From the NCBI GenBank assembly GCA_049965815.1, contig JBMFVV010000005.1, forward strand, positions 1 to 64,000: a stretch of 64,000 bases of DNA. The letters run 5' to 3'. The translations under genes and the position numbers were made by a program. Numbering within the stretch: the stretch's first letter is position 1; each line of letters begins with the position of its first letter. Below the pieces are notes generated by a model, which searched no databases, was not told the DNA's origin, and saw nothing but the letters and a program-made list of their open reading frames with translations. This DNA comes from GCA-001856825 sp049965815. Its GTDB lineage: Archaea > Thermoplasmatota > Thermoplasmata > Thermoplasmatales > GCA-001856825. This document shows positions 34,571 through 43,006 of the stretch, piece after piece.

Positions 34571-34613
34571 CAGAAGCGAGAAGCCCCTTGCTTTAGCTAG
34601 GGGAGGATGTCAC
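34571..34613 (+). repeat. Orphan IS200/IS605 right end
   Basis: GAAGCCCC, then hairpin CCCCT-t-GC-TTTA-GC-t-AGGGG (34584-34603), then AGGATGTCAC. This is the same stem with TTTA loop as at the right ends of both tnpB genes here, but no tnpB precedes it; the gene upstream is vapC. It abuts the end of the relE gene (stop at 34610). It may be a relic or a nonautonomous element, or a stand-alone omega-RNA. Confidence 0.65.
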
Positions 34614-34882
34614 AGCAGTCTGCTGAAATCGTCGTGCACGTTCTTTCTATGGCCTATGAACAGAACTACTATCCTTCCATTTTCGGTGTCTATCTCATAG
34701 ATCGCCCTGTAATTGCCCACCCTGACTCTTCTATATCTGGAAGGGTTCAGAGGAGTACCATTCTCCGGATGCAACGAAAGGTCCTTCAGTACGGCTTTTA
34801 TCCTGCCTTTCACATCATTTGGAATGCCATCAAGTTCCTTTGCTGCCTTGGGATGAAGGAAAATCTTAAATTTTCTTTGCAC
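34610..34882 (-). CDS. relE: RelE/ParE-type toxin
   Basis: About 90 aa from the GTG at 34882; a TTG at 34894 is also open. KFKIFLHPKAAKELDGIP, RVRVGNYRAIYEID and VLFIGHRKNVHDDF give the full RelE order, with the conserved Arg and Tyr (GNYRAIY) and the His-Arg-Lys end that the relic at 33.1 kb has partly lost. It follows an RHH antitoxin gene by 28 nt on the same strand. Likely a ribosome-dependent mRNA interferase. Confidence 0.88.
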   Translation of the reverse strand: MQRKFKIFLHPKAAKELDGIPNDVKGRIKAVLKDLSLHPENGTPLNPSRYRRVRVGNYRAIYEIDTENGRIVVLFIGHRKNVHDDFSRLL

Positions 34883-34910
34883 GGAATATCGCAACCCCTA
34901 ATGATAGGAG

Positions 34911-35135
34911 TTAAGCCCTGTCCAGTGGTATCAGTCGTTTAGGATTCTTTCTAGATTCCCTACTTCTTGTTTCAAGCATTTCGAAGAACCTTCTGGTCAG
35001 CTCCCTTTCTTCATACACTGCAAGGATCGTCTTCACCGCATCACTTCTGCTTGTAAATCTTCCTTGGCTGATCCATGCGTCCATCTTTTTAATCATATCC
35101 TCAGGGAGCCTAACCTGCACTTGTGTAGTTGACAT
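34911..35135 (-). CDS. RHH antitoxin of the RelE pair
   Basis: 74 aa from ATG 35135: MSTTQVQVRLPEDMIKKMD is a classic CopG/RHH strand and helix, followed by SRSDAVKTILAVYEER and a basic tail. The frame is open 23 codons further, but CTTATATGG (35158-35166, minus strand) lies 27 nt upstream of this ATG, so the longer form is not in the message. It likely neutralises the RelE toxin and represses its own promoter. Confidence 0.88.
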   Translation of the reverse strand: MSTTQVQVRLPEDMIKKMDAWISQGRFTSRSDAVKTILAVYEERELTRRFFEMLETRSRESRKNPKRLIPLDRA

Positions 35136-35157
35136 GTGCTGTAGACATATCAGTTTA

Positions 35158-35166
35158 CCATATAAG
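35158..35166 (-). promoter_or_regulatory. TATA box of the RHH-RelE operon
   Basis: CTTATATGG on the minus strand, 27 nt before the antitoxin ATG at 35135; this decides the start. Confidence 0.55.
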
Positions 35167-35204
35167 CGTTCTGCTGGGCTCTGTTGCATTGGATGGATCA
35201 ACAC

Positions 35205-35483
35205 TTTTCAGATCATATGACAGCATGAATTCCCGTGTATTCATAGGTTGCATAAACACACTGAAAAGAGAATGTGGGGGGTTCGTCCTGTAATATGACT
35301 GTGTAACATGGCTTACCCCTGATGAAGTTGAGAAGTTACTGAAGAAGAAAGGAAGACAATCATACCTGTAAGATTCCCCAGATGTTCTCCTGAACTCAAT
35401 CCCGCTGAGGAATGTTGGAACCAGACAAAGGACAGTTCTCTCTCGTTCAAAAAGGTTAAATCATTGCGAAAATTAACTTTTGA
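35205..35483. other. Intergenic region with a short coding relic
   Basis: A plus-strand fragment at 35309-35371 reads WLTPDEVEKLLKKKGRQSYL and then stops; it resembles the start of a helix-turn-helix or recombinase-like protein, but is too short to name. Otherwise no gene is seen. The promoter of the SNF2 gene should lie at about 35440-35480. Confidence 0.3.
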
Positions 35484-38400
35484 ATGATCGTTGTCCATGG
35501 TACTGCGTTGAAGGGCAGATTTTATTTATGGGCAGAAACGTCTCGATCAATACCCGGCAGAAATAAAAAGAAAAAGGCTCACCCTTTCGCGCTACAGAGC
35601 GATGACCTCCTCAAGATACTTTTAAAATTCTCAAATAGCGCTGCAATCTCTACCGTACGTGAGACCTCTGTTGCACTAATGCTCCCATCTACTTCCTGCT
35701 GTCCAATGCCCTCGCCCCAACTGATATTGGAGAAGGGGAACAATGCTATGGAAGCTGTCAGGATCTCAGAGTGGTCGGTCCCTGCACTGATGCTTGAACC
35801 CGACAAGGGGGCAGAAATGCTTATCTCTCTTCCCGTTGATCCCCCTCCTGGCATTATATATGGAGGGTCCCTCCTTTTTTGGGTCGAGGTCGCCAAGTTC
35901 AATTTTGAGCTCATCTCAAGGCACTGCCTCATTCCTTCACTGGAAAAGGCAGAACACAGCCAGATGAAGGGAAGGCAAAGGAAGGAACTTATCGAGGCTA
36001 GATGGAAAATCTTCCTTTCCGACGAAGATGCACACAGGTTAGAAAAGCTGTCCAGCATGATGCCTCAGGTCTGCATGGCATTTGCTGATAATGAATACGA
36101 GCAGAAGTACGACCTTGTCTACGACTTCATCAACAGTTCAACGGATAAATTTGTCAGGGAGATTTCCGCCCAGTCAAATTTAAAATTGGGCAAAGAGATG
36201 CATGGGACGGAGATGCTATGGCTGCAGAGTCTCATCTCTGAAGAACCTGCAGTTGAAGTTGACAGGGAGAAGCTTGACATTTTCTCAATGCAGATGAATT
36301 CCTGGCTTTCCAGAGCTAATCCCGTACCTGCGGATAGCTCATTCAGGACCTGTTTCAGGATTGAGCCTCCCGAGAACGGTGGTACGATGGACGGTAAGTG
36401 GCAGGTTACGTACCACCTTCAGGCCATGGATGACAGAAGCCTGCTTGTTCCTGCGCAGGACATCTGGAAACGTGGAAGTTCGGAAATGACATTCATTAGA
36501 AAGCATTTTGAGAATCCTCAGGAAAGGCTTCTGGAAGATCTTGGCAGGGCTTCTGCAATATTTCCCCTGATTGAGGACAGTTTGAAGGATGCCCGCCCGG
36601 CCTCCCTGGTCCTGGAAACAAAGGATGCCTATACCTTTCTGAAGGAGGGAGCTCCGCTCCTCGAACAGAGCGGTTTTGGCATTCTCTTTCCCCCCTGGTG
36701 GCAGAAACAGACATCGAATGTCGGTGTCAAGCTGAAATTCAGGCCAAAGAATTACTCTACGGGCAAGCCGGGACTGCTCGGAGTTAATGGGTTGGTTGAA
36801 TATAATTGGTCCATAGCGGTTGGGGACGAAACATTTAGTCCTGAAGAATTCAGGAAACTGGCAGATTTGAAGATGCCCCTCGTGAACATACGAGGCAAGT
36901 GGGTGGAGATAAGATCTGGAGATATGGATAAGGCAATAAAATTTTTCAAAGAAATCCACGGAAACGGGGAGATGACATTCGGCGAGGCAATGCGTCTCGC
37001 GCTTGGTCGGGAGGACACGAGTACGGGTCTGCCAATCACAGCAGTTGAAACGGAGGGCTGGATCGGGAATATGATGAGAGGTCTTTCTGACGGAATAAAG
37101 TTCGCAGAAATAAATGCACCTGAAACGTTCAACGGACAGCTTCGTCCATACCAGGTCAATGGTGTCTCATGGCTAGAATTCCTCAGGCAAACTGGATTCG
37201 GGGCATGCCTTGCTGACGACATGGGTCTTGGGAAGACAATACAACTGATAGCTCTCCTCTTGCACGAACGCACTGTCTCTTCTTCAACAAGAACACTGAT
37301 AATATGCCCCATGTCAATTGTTGGCAACTGGTACAGGGAGATAAAGAGATTTGGTCCGTCATTGAAGGTGATCGTTCATCACGGTTCTGACAGACTGACG
37401 GGAAAGAATTTTGAGCGCGAGATAAAGAACTATGACGTGGTCATCACAACCTATTCCCTGGCCGCAAGGGACGAAGGCGTCATATCGTCAGTTGAGTGGA
37501 ACCGCATAGTCCTCGATGAAGCCCAGAACATAAAGAATCAGGAGACTAAACAGTCGCAGGCGATCAGGAAATTAAGGAGCAGATACAAGGTAGCCATGAC
37601 AGGTACGCCTGTTGAGAACAGGCTGTCAGAATTATGGTCGATCATGGACTTCCTGAATCCCGGTTATCTGGGAACATTTTCAGATTTCAGGAAAAATTTC
37701 GCAATTCCGATTGAAAGGTTCCGCAATGGGGAAAGGGCAGAAAGATTGAGGAAGCTCATCCAACCCTTCCTTCTACGGAGGCTGAAGACAGACCCGAAGA
37801 TAATCCGTGACCTGCCAGAGAAGATGGAAATGAAGGTGCTTTGCAACCTGACAAGAGAGCAGGCTACGCTTTACGAGGCAGTGGTGAAGGATATGGTGGA
37901 GAAAATAGAGCACTCAGAGGGCATAGAAAGAAAGGGGATCATTCTTTCAACCCTGACGAAGCTCAAGCAGGTTTGCAACCATCCTGCACAGTTTCTTCAT
38001 GACCGCAGCAGTTTTGAAGGAAGGTCAGGGAAAATGGCAAGACTGGAGGAGATGATCGACGAGGCAATTTCAGAAGGGGACAAATCACTGATATTTACCC
38101 AGTTCAGGGAGATGGGCGAAATGATCCAGAAAGACCTGGAAGAGAAATTTGGGGCTGAGGTTTTATTCCTGCACGGGGGGACTCCGAAGAAACAGCGTGA
38201 CCTGATGGTCCAGAGATTCCAGGAAGACAGCAGGGGGCCAAAGGTGTTCATCTTGTCATTAAAGGCCGGAGGTGTTGGGCTAAATCTCACTGCAGCAAAC
38301 AGGGTTTTTCACTTTGACAGGTGGTGGAACCCGGCTGTAGAGAACCAGGCAACAGACAGGGCCTTCAGAATAGGGCAGACGAGAAACGTGCAGGTCCATA

Positions 38401-38567
38401 AGTTTGTGACGGTGGGAACGCTTGAGGAGCGCATAGATGCGATGATTGAGCAGAAGAAGGAACTGGCGGAGAATATCGTGGGGGCAGGAGAAGCGTGGCT
38501 GACGGAGATGTCCACGTCACAGCTCAAGGACATTTTCAAGCTCAGCAGGGAGGCCGTGGGTGAATGA
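35484..38567 (+). CDS. SNF2-family helicase-like ATPase
   Basis: 1027 aa. The N-terminal half (to about 480) is a SNF2-associated region with a segment before GEMTFGEAMRLALG. The motor follows: Walker A LADDMGLGKTIQL (about residue 575), DEAQ box VLDEAQNIKN (about 676), motif III TGTPVENRLSELW, then the C-terminal lobe with LKAGGVGLNLTAANRV (about 928) and RAFRIGQ. It translocates on double-stranded DNA. The SWIM gene 48 nt downstream is its usual partner. No nuclease or methylase gene is nearby, so I see no sign of a restriction system. Confidence 0.93.
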   Translation: MIVVHGTALKGRFYLWAETSRSIPGRNKKKKAHPFALQSDDLLKILLKFSNSAAISTVRETSVALMLPSTSCCPMPSPQLILEKGNNAMEAVRISEWSVPALMLEPDKGAEMLISLPVDPPPGIIYGGSLLFWVEVAKFNFELISRHCLIPSLEKAEHSQMKGRQRKELIEARWKIFLSDEDAHRLEKLSSMMPQVCMAFADNEYEQKYDLVYDFINSSTDKFVREISAQSNLKLGKEMHGTEMLWLQSLISEEPAVEVDREKLDIFSMQMNSWLSRANPVPADSSFRTCFRIEPPENGGTMDGKWQVTYHLQAMDDRSLLVPAQDIWKRGSSEMTFIRKHFENPQERLLEDLGRASAIFPLIEDSLKDARPASLVLETKDAYTFLKEGAPLLEQSGFGILFPPWWQKQTSNVGVKLKFRPKNYSTGKPGLLGVNGLVEYNWSIAVGDETFSPEEFRKLADLKMPLVNIRGKWVEIRSGDMDKAIKFFKEIHGNGEMTFGEAMRLALGREDTSTGLPITAVETEGWIGNMMRGLSDGIKFAEINAPETFNGQLRPYQVNGVSWLEFLRQTGFGACLADDMGLGKTIQLIALLLHERTVSSSTRTLIICPMSIVGNWYREIKRFGPSLKVIVHHGSDRLTGKNFEREIKNYDVVITTYSLAARDEGVISSVEWNRIVLDEAQNIKNQETKQSQAIRKLRSRYKVAMTGTPVENRLSELWSIMDFLNPGYLGTFSDFRKNFAIPIERFRNGERAERLRKLIQPFLLRRLKTDPKIIRDLPEKMEMKVLCNLTREQATLYEAVVKDMVEKIEHSEGIERKGIILSTLTKLKQVCNHPAQFLHDRSSFEGRSGKMARLEEMIDEAISEGDKSLIFTQFREMGEMIQKDLEEKFGAEVLFLHGGTPKKQRDLMVQRFQEDSRGPKVFILSLKAGGVGLNLTAANRVFHFDRWWNPAVENQATDRAFRIGQTRNVQVHKFVTVGTLEERIDAMIEQKKELAENIVGAGEAWLTEMSTSQLKDIFKLSREAVGE

Positions 38568-38615
38568 CCATGGAAAGAGGAGAAGTAATGGCGCAAGGGG
38601 AAGGGTGAGGTGGGG

Positions 38616-39506
38616 ATGTACTATAACTGGTACTATTACCGCCGTCCCAAGCCTATACCCGTGGATAATGGGATAAGGACAAAGAGCAAGCATGGGGAGA
38701 TAGGGGAGAAATGGTGGTCAAAAAAGTGGATCCAGACGCTGGAATCATTCGACATTGGAGAAAGGCTTCAGCGTGGACGCTCGTACGCAAGGAGGGGGCA
38801 GGTGTTGTCAATAGACATTCAGAAAGGAATGGTAACTGCAAAAGTACAGGGATCCAGACCCAATCCTTATTCAGTGAAGATTCAGCTGAAGAAGCTTGAC
38901 GATGGGGAATGGGACAGGGTCGCCCATGTCCTTGCATCCAAGGCAATATTTGCCGCAAAGCTTCTCGCAGGAGAGATGCCAAACAACATAGAGGAAGCTT
39001 TCAGCGCAGCAAACGTCTCAATCTTCCCAAGGAAAGGGGAGGACCTTGAAACTGAATGCACCTGCCCGGACTGGTCCAACCCGTGCAAACACATAGCTGC
39101 AGTTTATTACATCCTTGCTGAGCGATTTGACGAGGACCCTTTCCTCATATTCAAACTGAGGGGGAGGACAAAGGAAGAAGTCATTGAAATCCTGCGAAAG
39201 ATTAGAAATGAGGTCTATGATGAATCAGCAGGAAAAACGCCACGTGCAAAAAAGATGGGGATACCCAAGGATAAGAAAATAGAGGCTCCGAGGGAAAATG
39301 TCAATGATTTTTGGCTCCTCCCTGAGGGAGTTGAAACATTCAGGATAAGCCCAGAAAAGCCAGAAGTGGATAATGCGATTATCAAAAGGCTTGGTACGCC
39401 ACCTTTTGGGATGAATAGTGAAGATGTTTCAAAAATTTTGTCCAAAATTTACAATGCTGCAAGTGAGAGGGCATTGAGAGAAATTATGAAAGACGAAGAC
39501 AAATGA
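38616..39506 (+). CDS. SWIM zinc-finger protein
   Basis: 296 aa from ATG 38616, with GGTGAGG as ribosome binding site. It opens YYNWYYYRRPKPIPV and IGEKWWSKKWIQTLESF, common at the start of such proteins, and carries the SWIM finger C-x-C...C-x-H in CTCPDWSNPCKHIAAVYY (about residues 148-165). The C-terminal part is charged. SWIM domains bind DNA or proteins and are often encoded beside SNF2 ATPases in bacteria and archaea, as here; the joint function is not settled. Confidence 0.9.
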   Translation: MYYNWYYYRRPKPIPVDNGIRTKSKHGEIGEKWWSKKWIQTLESFDIGERLQRGRSYARRGQVLSIDIQKGMVTAKVQGSRPNPYSVKIQLKKLDDGEWDRVAHVLASKAIFAAKLLAGEMPNNIEEAFSAANVSIFPRKGEDLETECTCPDWSNPCKHIAAVYYILAERFDEDPFLIFKLRGRTKEEVIEILRKIRNEVYDESAGKTPRAKKMGIPKDKKIEAPRENVNDFWLLPEGVETFRISPEKPEVDNAIIKRLGTPPFGMNSEDVSKILSKIYNAASERALREIMKDEDK

Positions 39507-39550
39507 ATAGTGTTCTTCCATGTTTTTCGGTATTTATGATCTCGCCCCGA

Positions 39551-39580
39551 AGAAGCCCACCTGCTATTGCCGTGGGAGGA
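39551..39580 (+). repeat. Second orphan IS605 right-end-like hairpin
   Basis: GAAGCCCAC-ct-GC-TATT-GC-c-GTGGG-AGGA: the same frame as the hairpin at 34571-34613 (GAAGCCC stem, GC-loop-GC core, GGGAGGA), with a changed loop. No tnpB lies upstream; the preceding gene is the SWIM protein. Weaker than the 34.6-kb copy. Confidence 0.45.
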
Positions 39581-39736
39581 ACTGCGACATGGTTATATTT
39601 CACCTTGAGCTCCACACCCTTTGGTCTCTAGTAATCTGTTGTAGGTACTGATTCTTTCTGTGTCTTTAAATGATTGTTATTTGTATCTGCATATCTGATG
39701 CACATGTCTTTTAACATCCGTTATTCAGATGGAAAC

Positions 39737-40410
39737 ATGTTCCTGAGGATCACAAGGGTGAAGAGAGGTTCAGCCATACTTGAATGTGCTTCCATAGCTG
39801 AGAGGAAGATCGAAGATGGTAAACAGAAGACTGTAACTCTAAACTTGACTTCCGCACTTGATATTTTGTGAGAGCTCAATATTTATCCGTATTATGCTGC
39901 TTCTCCTGCAGAGACAATCTTTATTTTGTTAGTGCACCATCCACTATCCTTTCCGGATACTCCACACCAAGCTGTTTACGATTCCAATCTCATCATTACT
40001 TTACCCGATCTGAAGCGTACCGGCGTAACCTTCAGGTATGAGAGCGATCTGGATGCTTGAGATAAGGCCGGTATACCACAGGAAGTCTGAGAGGATAAGG
40101 GCACATGTGTTCATATGCGTCTTATCCCTGCTACTGTCTAGGATCATGGAGAAGCAGGCAGGAAGGACTATTGAAAGCATAACAAGGGACCTGGATTATC
40201 TGGATGTTGTTCCAATCCATGTGGAGGATAGATTGGTTTTCGTGTCATCCGACAACAGCAGGGCATCAGACATACTGAAAATCCTGGGAGTCCCATACCC
40301 GAGAATACTGGAAAGTGCACATACATAATTCTTCACAATTGTCTGGAAACACAGTCAGGATAAGGGTCCAGATCAAATATTGTAAATGGTTATAGTGCGG
40401 AACTCAAGTT
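39737..40410 (+). pseudogene. Deleted copy of the IS4/IS1634-type transposase
   Basis: Two pieces of the transposase seen at 3452-5029 remain. The N-terminal piece MFLRITRVKRGSAILECASI (39737-39871) aligns with MRLRTLRVKRGSNVLEYA. The C-terminal piece (about 40038-40328) includes IRPVYHRKSERIRAHVF and YPRILESAHT, matching IRPVNHRRPDRIEAHVF and YPGRVLESVIT. About 1 kb of the middle, with the catalytic core, is gone. GCGGAACTCAAGTT at 40397-40410 matches the IS end at 12 of 14 bases and lies at the same distance (69 nt) from the stop as in the intact copy. Confidence 0.85.
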
Positions 40411-40425
40411 TGGAATTCAGGAACC

Positions 40426-41595
40426 TTGGTAATTAGGAGGAAATTTGGAGGAACACTGGCTGTTGCATTTTCTACGTTTATCGCCTTCATGGGAATAGGT
40501 GTTGTCGATCCGCTGCTCCCTTTGATTGGAAAGCAGATGGGGGCGTCCCCATTCCAGGTGGAATGGCTATTTACAAGCTACATAGCAGTTATGTCCCTTT
40601 CAATGTTCATATCAGGATATTTTTTCACTAGATTTGGTAGCAAGAAGACTCTGATTACTGGTCTCCTGATCGTGGTTCTGTTCGCTACGCTTTCTGGACT
40701 ATCGCCGAATATCTCAATATTCGCAGTATTCAGGGGTGGTTGGGGACTGGGAAATGCCTTCTTCACGTCCACAGCACTCTCTATAATACTTGGAATATCT
40801 GCCGGCAAACTTGAGAGGTCCATCACAATTTATGAAGCTGCTCTTGGCCTAGGAATAGCATCTGGCCCGCTTCTGGGTGGTTTTTTGGGAACATTCGACT
40901 GGCGGTATCCTTTTTTTGGCACTGCAACTCTGATGGCCATAGGATTTATTGTAACTGTGGCGTTTGTTAGTGAACCGAAAAATAAGGAAAAGCGCAGGAC
41001 ACCTATTGAAATTATTGAGGCCCTCCGGAACCCTGGAGTAAGGATAAATTCGCTAATTGCTCTTGGGTACAACTTTGGATTTTTCACAATACTTGCATAC
41101 ACCCCCCTCACACTCTCTGGGCTTACGACTATCCAGCTTAGAATCACCTATTTTTTCTGGGGGACACTGGTAGCTTTCTCGTCTGTCGTCCTGGTTCCCA
41201 AACTTATTAAGGTGATTGATAGGATGAGGCTTCTTGAAATAAATCTCTTGATTTTTGCTTTCCTCTTTGTTGTTATGGGGGAATACCCAGATTACAGACT
41301 ATTTGCGGTTGTATTATCTGGCCTTCTCTGTGGTATTTCCAATGCTTCATTCACGTCACTCGCAATGGAGGTTTCACCTTATTCAAGGTCCGTCTCATCA
41401 GCTGCATATAATTTCTTGAGATGGGCTGGAGCTGCCATTGCACCCATTCTCGCAGGAATTCTGGGGCAAATATACGGCTTTTCCTTCCCATTTTATGTTG
41501 TTGCTCCGGTGATTCTGATCGCCAGTGCTTCATTGTTCATATACGCGCCGAGGCTAAGGTCTGCAATCACAGCGAACGCCTCAAAAACAAATTGA
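40426..41595 (+). CDS. MFS transporter (drug/metabolite exporter-like)
   Basis: 389 aa, 12 predicted membrane segments. The opening FIAFMGIGVVDPLLPLIGKQM and ...SPFQVEWLFTSYIAVMSL and the loop FTRFGSKKTLITGL are typical of the DHA1-like exporters. The start is TTG 40426; a GTG or ATG with a better context was not found. The IS relic ends 16 nt upstream, so its promoter may have been altered. Substrate unknown. Confidence 0.85.
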   Translation: MVIRRKFGGTLAVAFSTFIAFMGIGVVDPLLPLIGKQMGASPFQVEWLFTSYIAVMSLSMFISGYFFTRFGSKKTLITGLLIVVLFATLSGLSPNISIFAVFRGGWGLGNAFFTSTALSIILGISAGKLERSITIYEAALGLGIASGPLLGGFLGTFDWRYPFFGTATLMAIGFIVTVAFVSEPKNKEKRRTPIEIIEALRNPGVRINSLIALGYNFGFFTILAYTPLTLSGLTTIQLRITYFFWGTLVAFSSVVLVPKLIKVIDRMRLLEINLLIFAFLFVVMGEYPDYRLFAVVLSGLLCGISNASFTSLAMEVSPYSRSVSSAAYNFLRWAGAAIAPILAGILGQIYGFSFPFYVVAPVILIASASLFIYAPRLRSAITANASKTN

Positions 41596-41712
41596 TTTCG
41601 GAAATAAAGATACGTAACTTGAATCCAATTAAATCCAAACTAATTTAGTGGAAAACGAGTCAACACTTAAGTGTCCTTTCCCCTTTGAATAGAGAGTGGG
41701 AAATGTAGGACA

Positions 41713-41976
41713 TTAAAGAACGAAAGAAGATACTCCTTGGATTCTGCCCATCCCACTTGCAATCTTTTTCCATGACTCGCCCAAGTCGGTTGAACCAAAC
41801 AGGTCGCCACTCGACGTCCCGAAATATATACCGGGCTCATCAAGTGAATCTTCCTCCATTGCGTCCCTTAGTACTACCGTATGCACTTCCCTGGGTAACC
41901 CGTTGCTGAGTACTTTCCATCTTTTGCCTGAGCTTTCCCATATCATTGGAAGGGTCAGATGCCAAGATGACAACAT
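41713..41976 (-). pseudogene. C-terminal fragment of a sialidase/BNR-repeat protein
   Basis: 87 codons that match only the end of the 'exo-alpha-sialidase/glycosyl hydrolase BNR-repeat' proteins: NGLPREVHTVVLRDAM and GIYFGTSSGDLFGSTDLG with WKKIASG. The N-terminal 250 or so residues of such proteins are absent upstream, where the frame meets unrelated AT-rich DNA. Probably a remnant of a deletion. Confidence 0.65.
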
Positions 41977-42059
41977 TTAATCGTTGCCAAGTCACGTGTA
42001 TGCGTCATGATTGTAGTTCAATTAGCAGGCGTTAACAGTCCACGTAGAATCATAAGATA

Positions 42060-42824
42060 TCAGATTGCATTCACAGCAAATCCAATCAAGAATCCTAAGA
42101 TTATACCTGTATACACGAGGGAATTTGATTTTACAGATTCCGCCTGTTTAAACAGATTCCTTAGCATTGGAATCATCACATAAATGATTGCACCTACAGC
42201 CAGGCCGTCAAACAGGACGTTGAAGTACGGGTCAGCATAATAATAACCAATAAGGCTACCTGCTACAGTGGGGAAACCACCAATGAAGTAGAGACCTGCA
42301 AGGTAGAGTACTCTTGGTCGTTCGAATCCAATGAATGGAGATACGATTGGAAATCCCTCTGTGAAGTTCTGAAGCACAAAGCCGACAAATATCACAAGGA
42401 AAAGGCCAGTTAATCCTACAACATACGCTGATCCAAAAACCAATCCTTCTGTCAGGTTTTGTAGGCCCATTCCAATTGCAACAATCAGTGCTACTCTCCT
42501 AGGGATGAATTGATCGTGACGTCCAACTTTCATTCTAGGGTTTTCAATGAAATACAAAATACTGAAGAGACCTCCAACAGATATTATGAAGATCAAAGTC
42601 GATAAAGGGTTGGCAACGTAGGAACCGTTGGAATATATCTGGGAACTGACATCAGAAAATATATCGGCCACAAGGAAGACTAAAATTCCTACTGCAAATG
42701 AAACGAGAAGAACTGTAGTCCTGATTTCCATCTTTCTTCTCAGTATAATTGGGAAAGATAGGTAAATTGAAAAACCCATCAAAAGGGTCAATCCTAACAT
42801 ATTGTAGAAGGATCCGCTGATCAA
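42060..42824 (-). CDS. ZIP-family metal transporter
   Basis: 254 aa, about eight membrane segments. The two metal-site helices read IGMGLQNLTEGLVFG (Glu at about 126) and GFVLQNFTEGFPI (about 156), the places of the HNxPEG motifs in ZIP proteins, here with Gln for the His. Acidic residues in VADIFSD fit helix 2. The start is TTG 42824, with GGGGAG 6-7 nt upstream. A DtxR/IdeR-like palindrome lies 50 nt upstream, pointing to iron or manganese control. Confidence 0.85.
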   Translation of the reverse strand: MISGSFYNMLGLTLLMGFSIYLSFPIILRRKMEIRTTVLLVSFAVGILVFLVADIFSDVSSQIYSNGSYVANPLSTLIFIISVGGLFSILYFIENPRMKVGRHDQFIPRRVALIVAIGMGLQNLTEGLVFGSAYVVGLTGLFLVIFVGFVLQNFTEGFPIVSPFIGFERPRVLYLAGLYFIGGFPTVAGSLIGYYYADPYFNVLFDGLAVGAIIYVMIPMLRNLFKQAESVKSNSLVYTGIILGFLIGFAVNAI

Positions 42825-42873
42825 TCTAGACTCCCCTCTCTAATACAGCATCTTTTGATAGCTTCTTAGTCAT

Positions 42874-42891
42874 AATTAGGCTACCCTAATT
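42874..42891. promoter_or_regulatory. DtxR/IdeR-like operator upstream of the ZIP gene
   Basis: AATTAGG-CTAC-CCTAATT: perfect 7-bp arms around 4 bp, very close to the iron-box consensus TTAGGTTAGCCTAACCTAA. Just beside it at 42900-42916 is a second palindrome, TGTTAT-AAAAT-ATAACA, which could serve as a promoter core. It lies between the ZIP gene and divergent hutU, and may control one or both. Confidence 0.6.
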
Positions 42892-43006
42892 TCTCTAAGT
42901 GTTATAAAATATAACATTTATCTCGCAAATCAAATGACAATAACGATGAAAACGATAGCACCGAGGAAACTAATTATTACTACTTTGTAATCTTAGTCTG
43001 ATACAA

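Noticed and set aside
35309..35371. Fragment WLTPDEVEKLLKKKG as a gene
   Set aside because: Only 20 codons, without a start codon; noted as a relic only.
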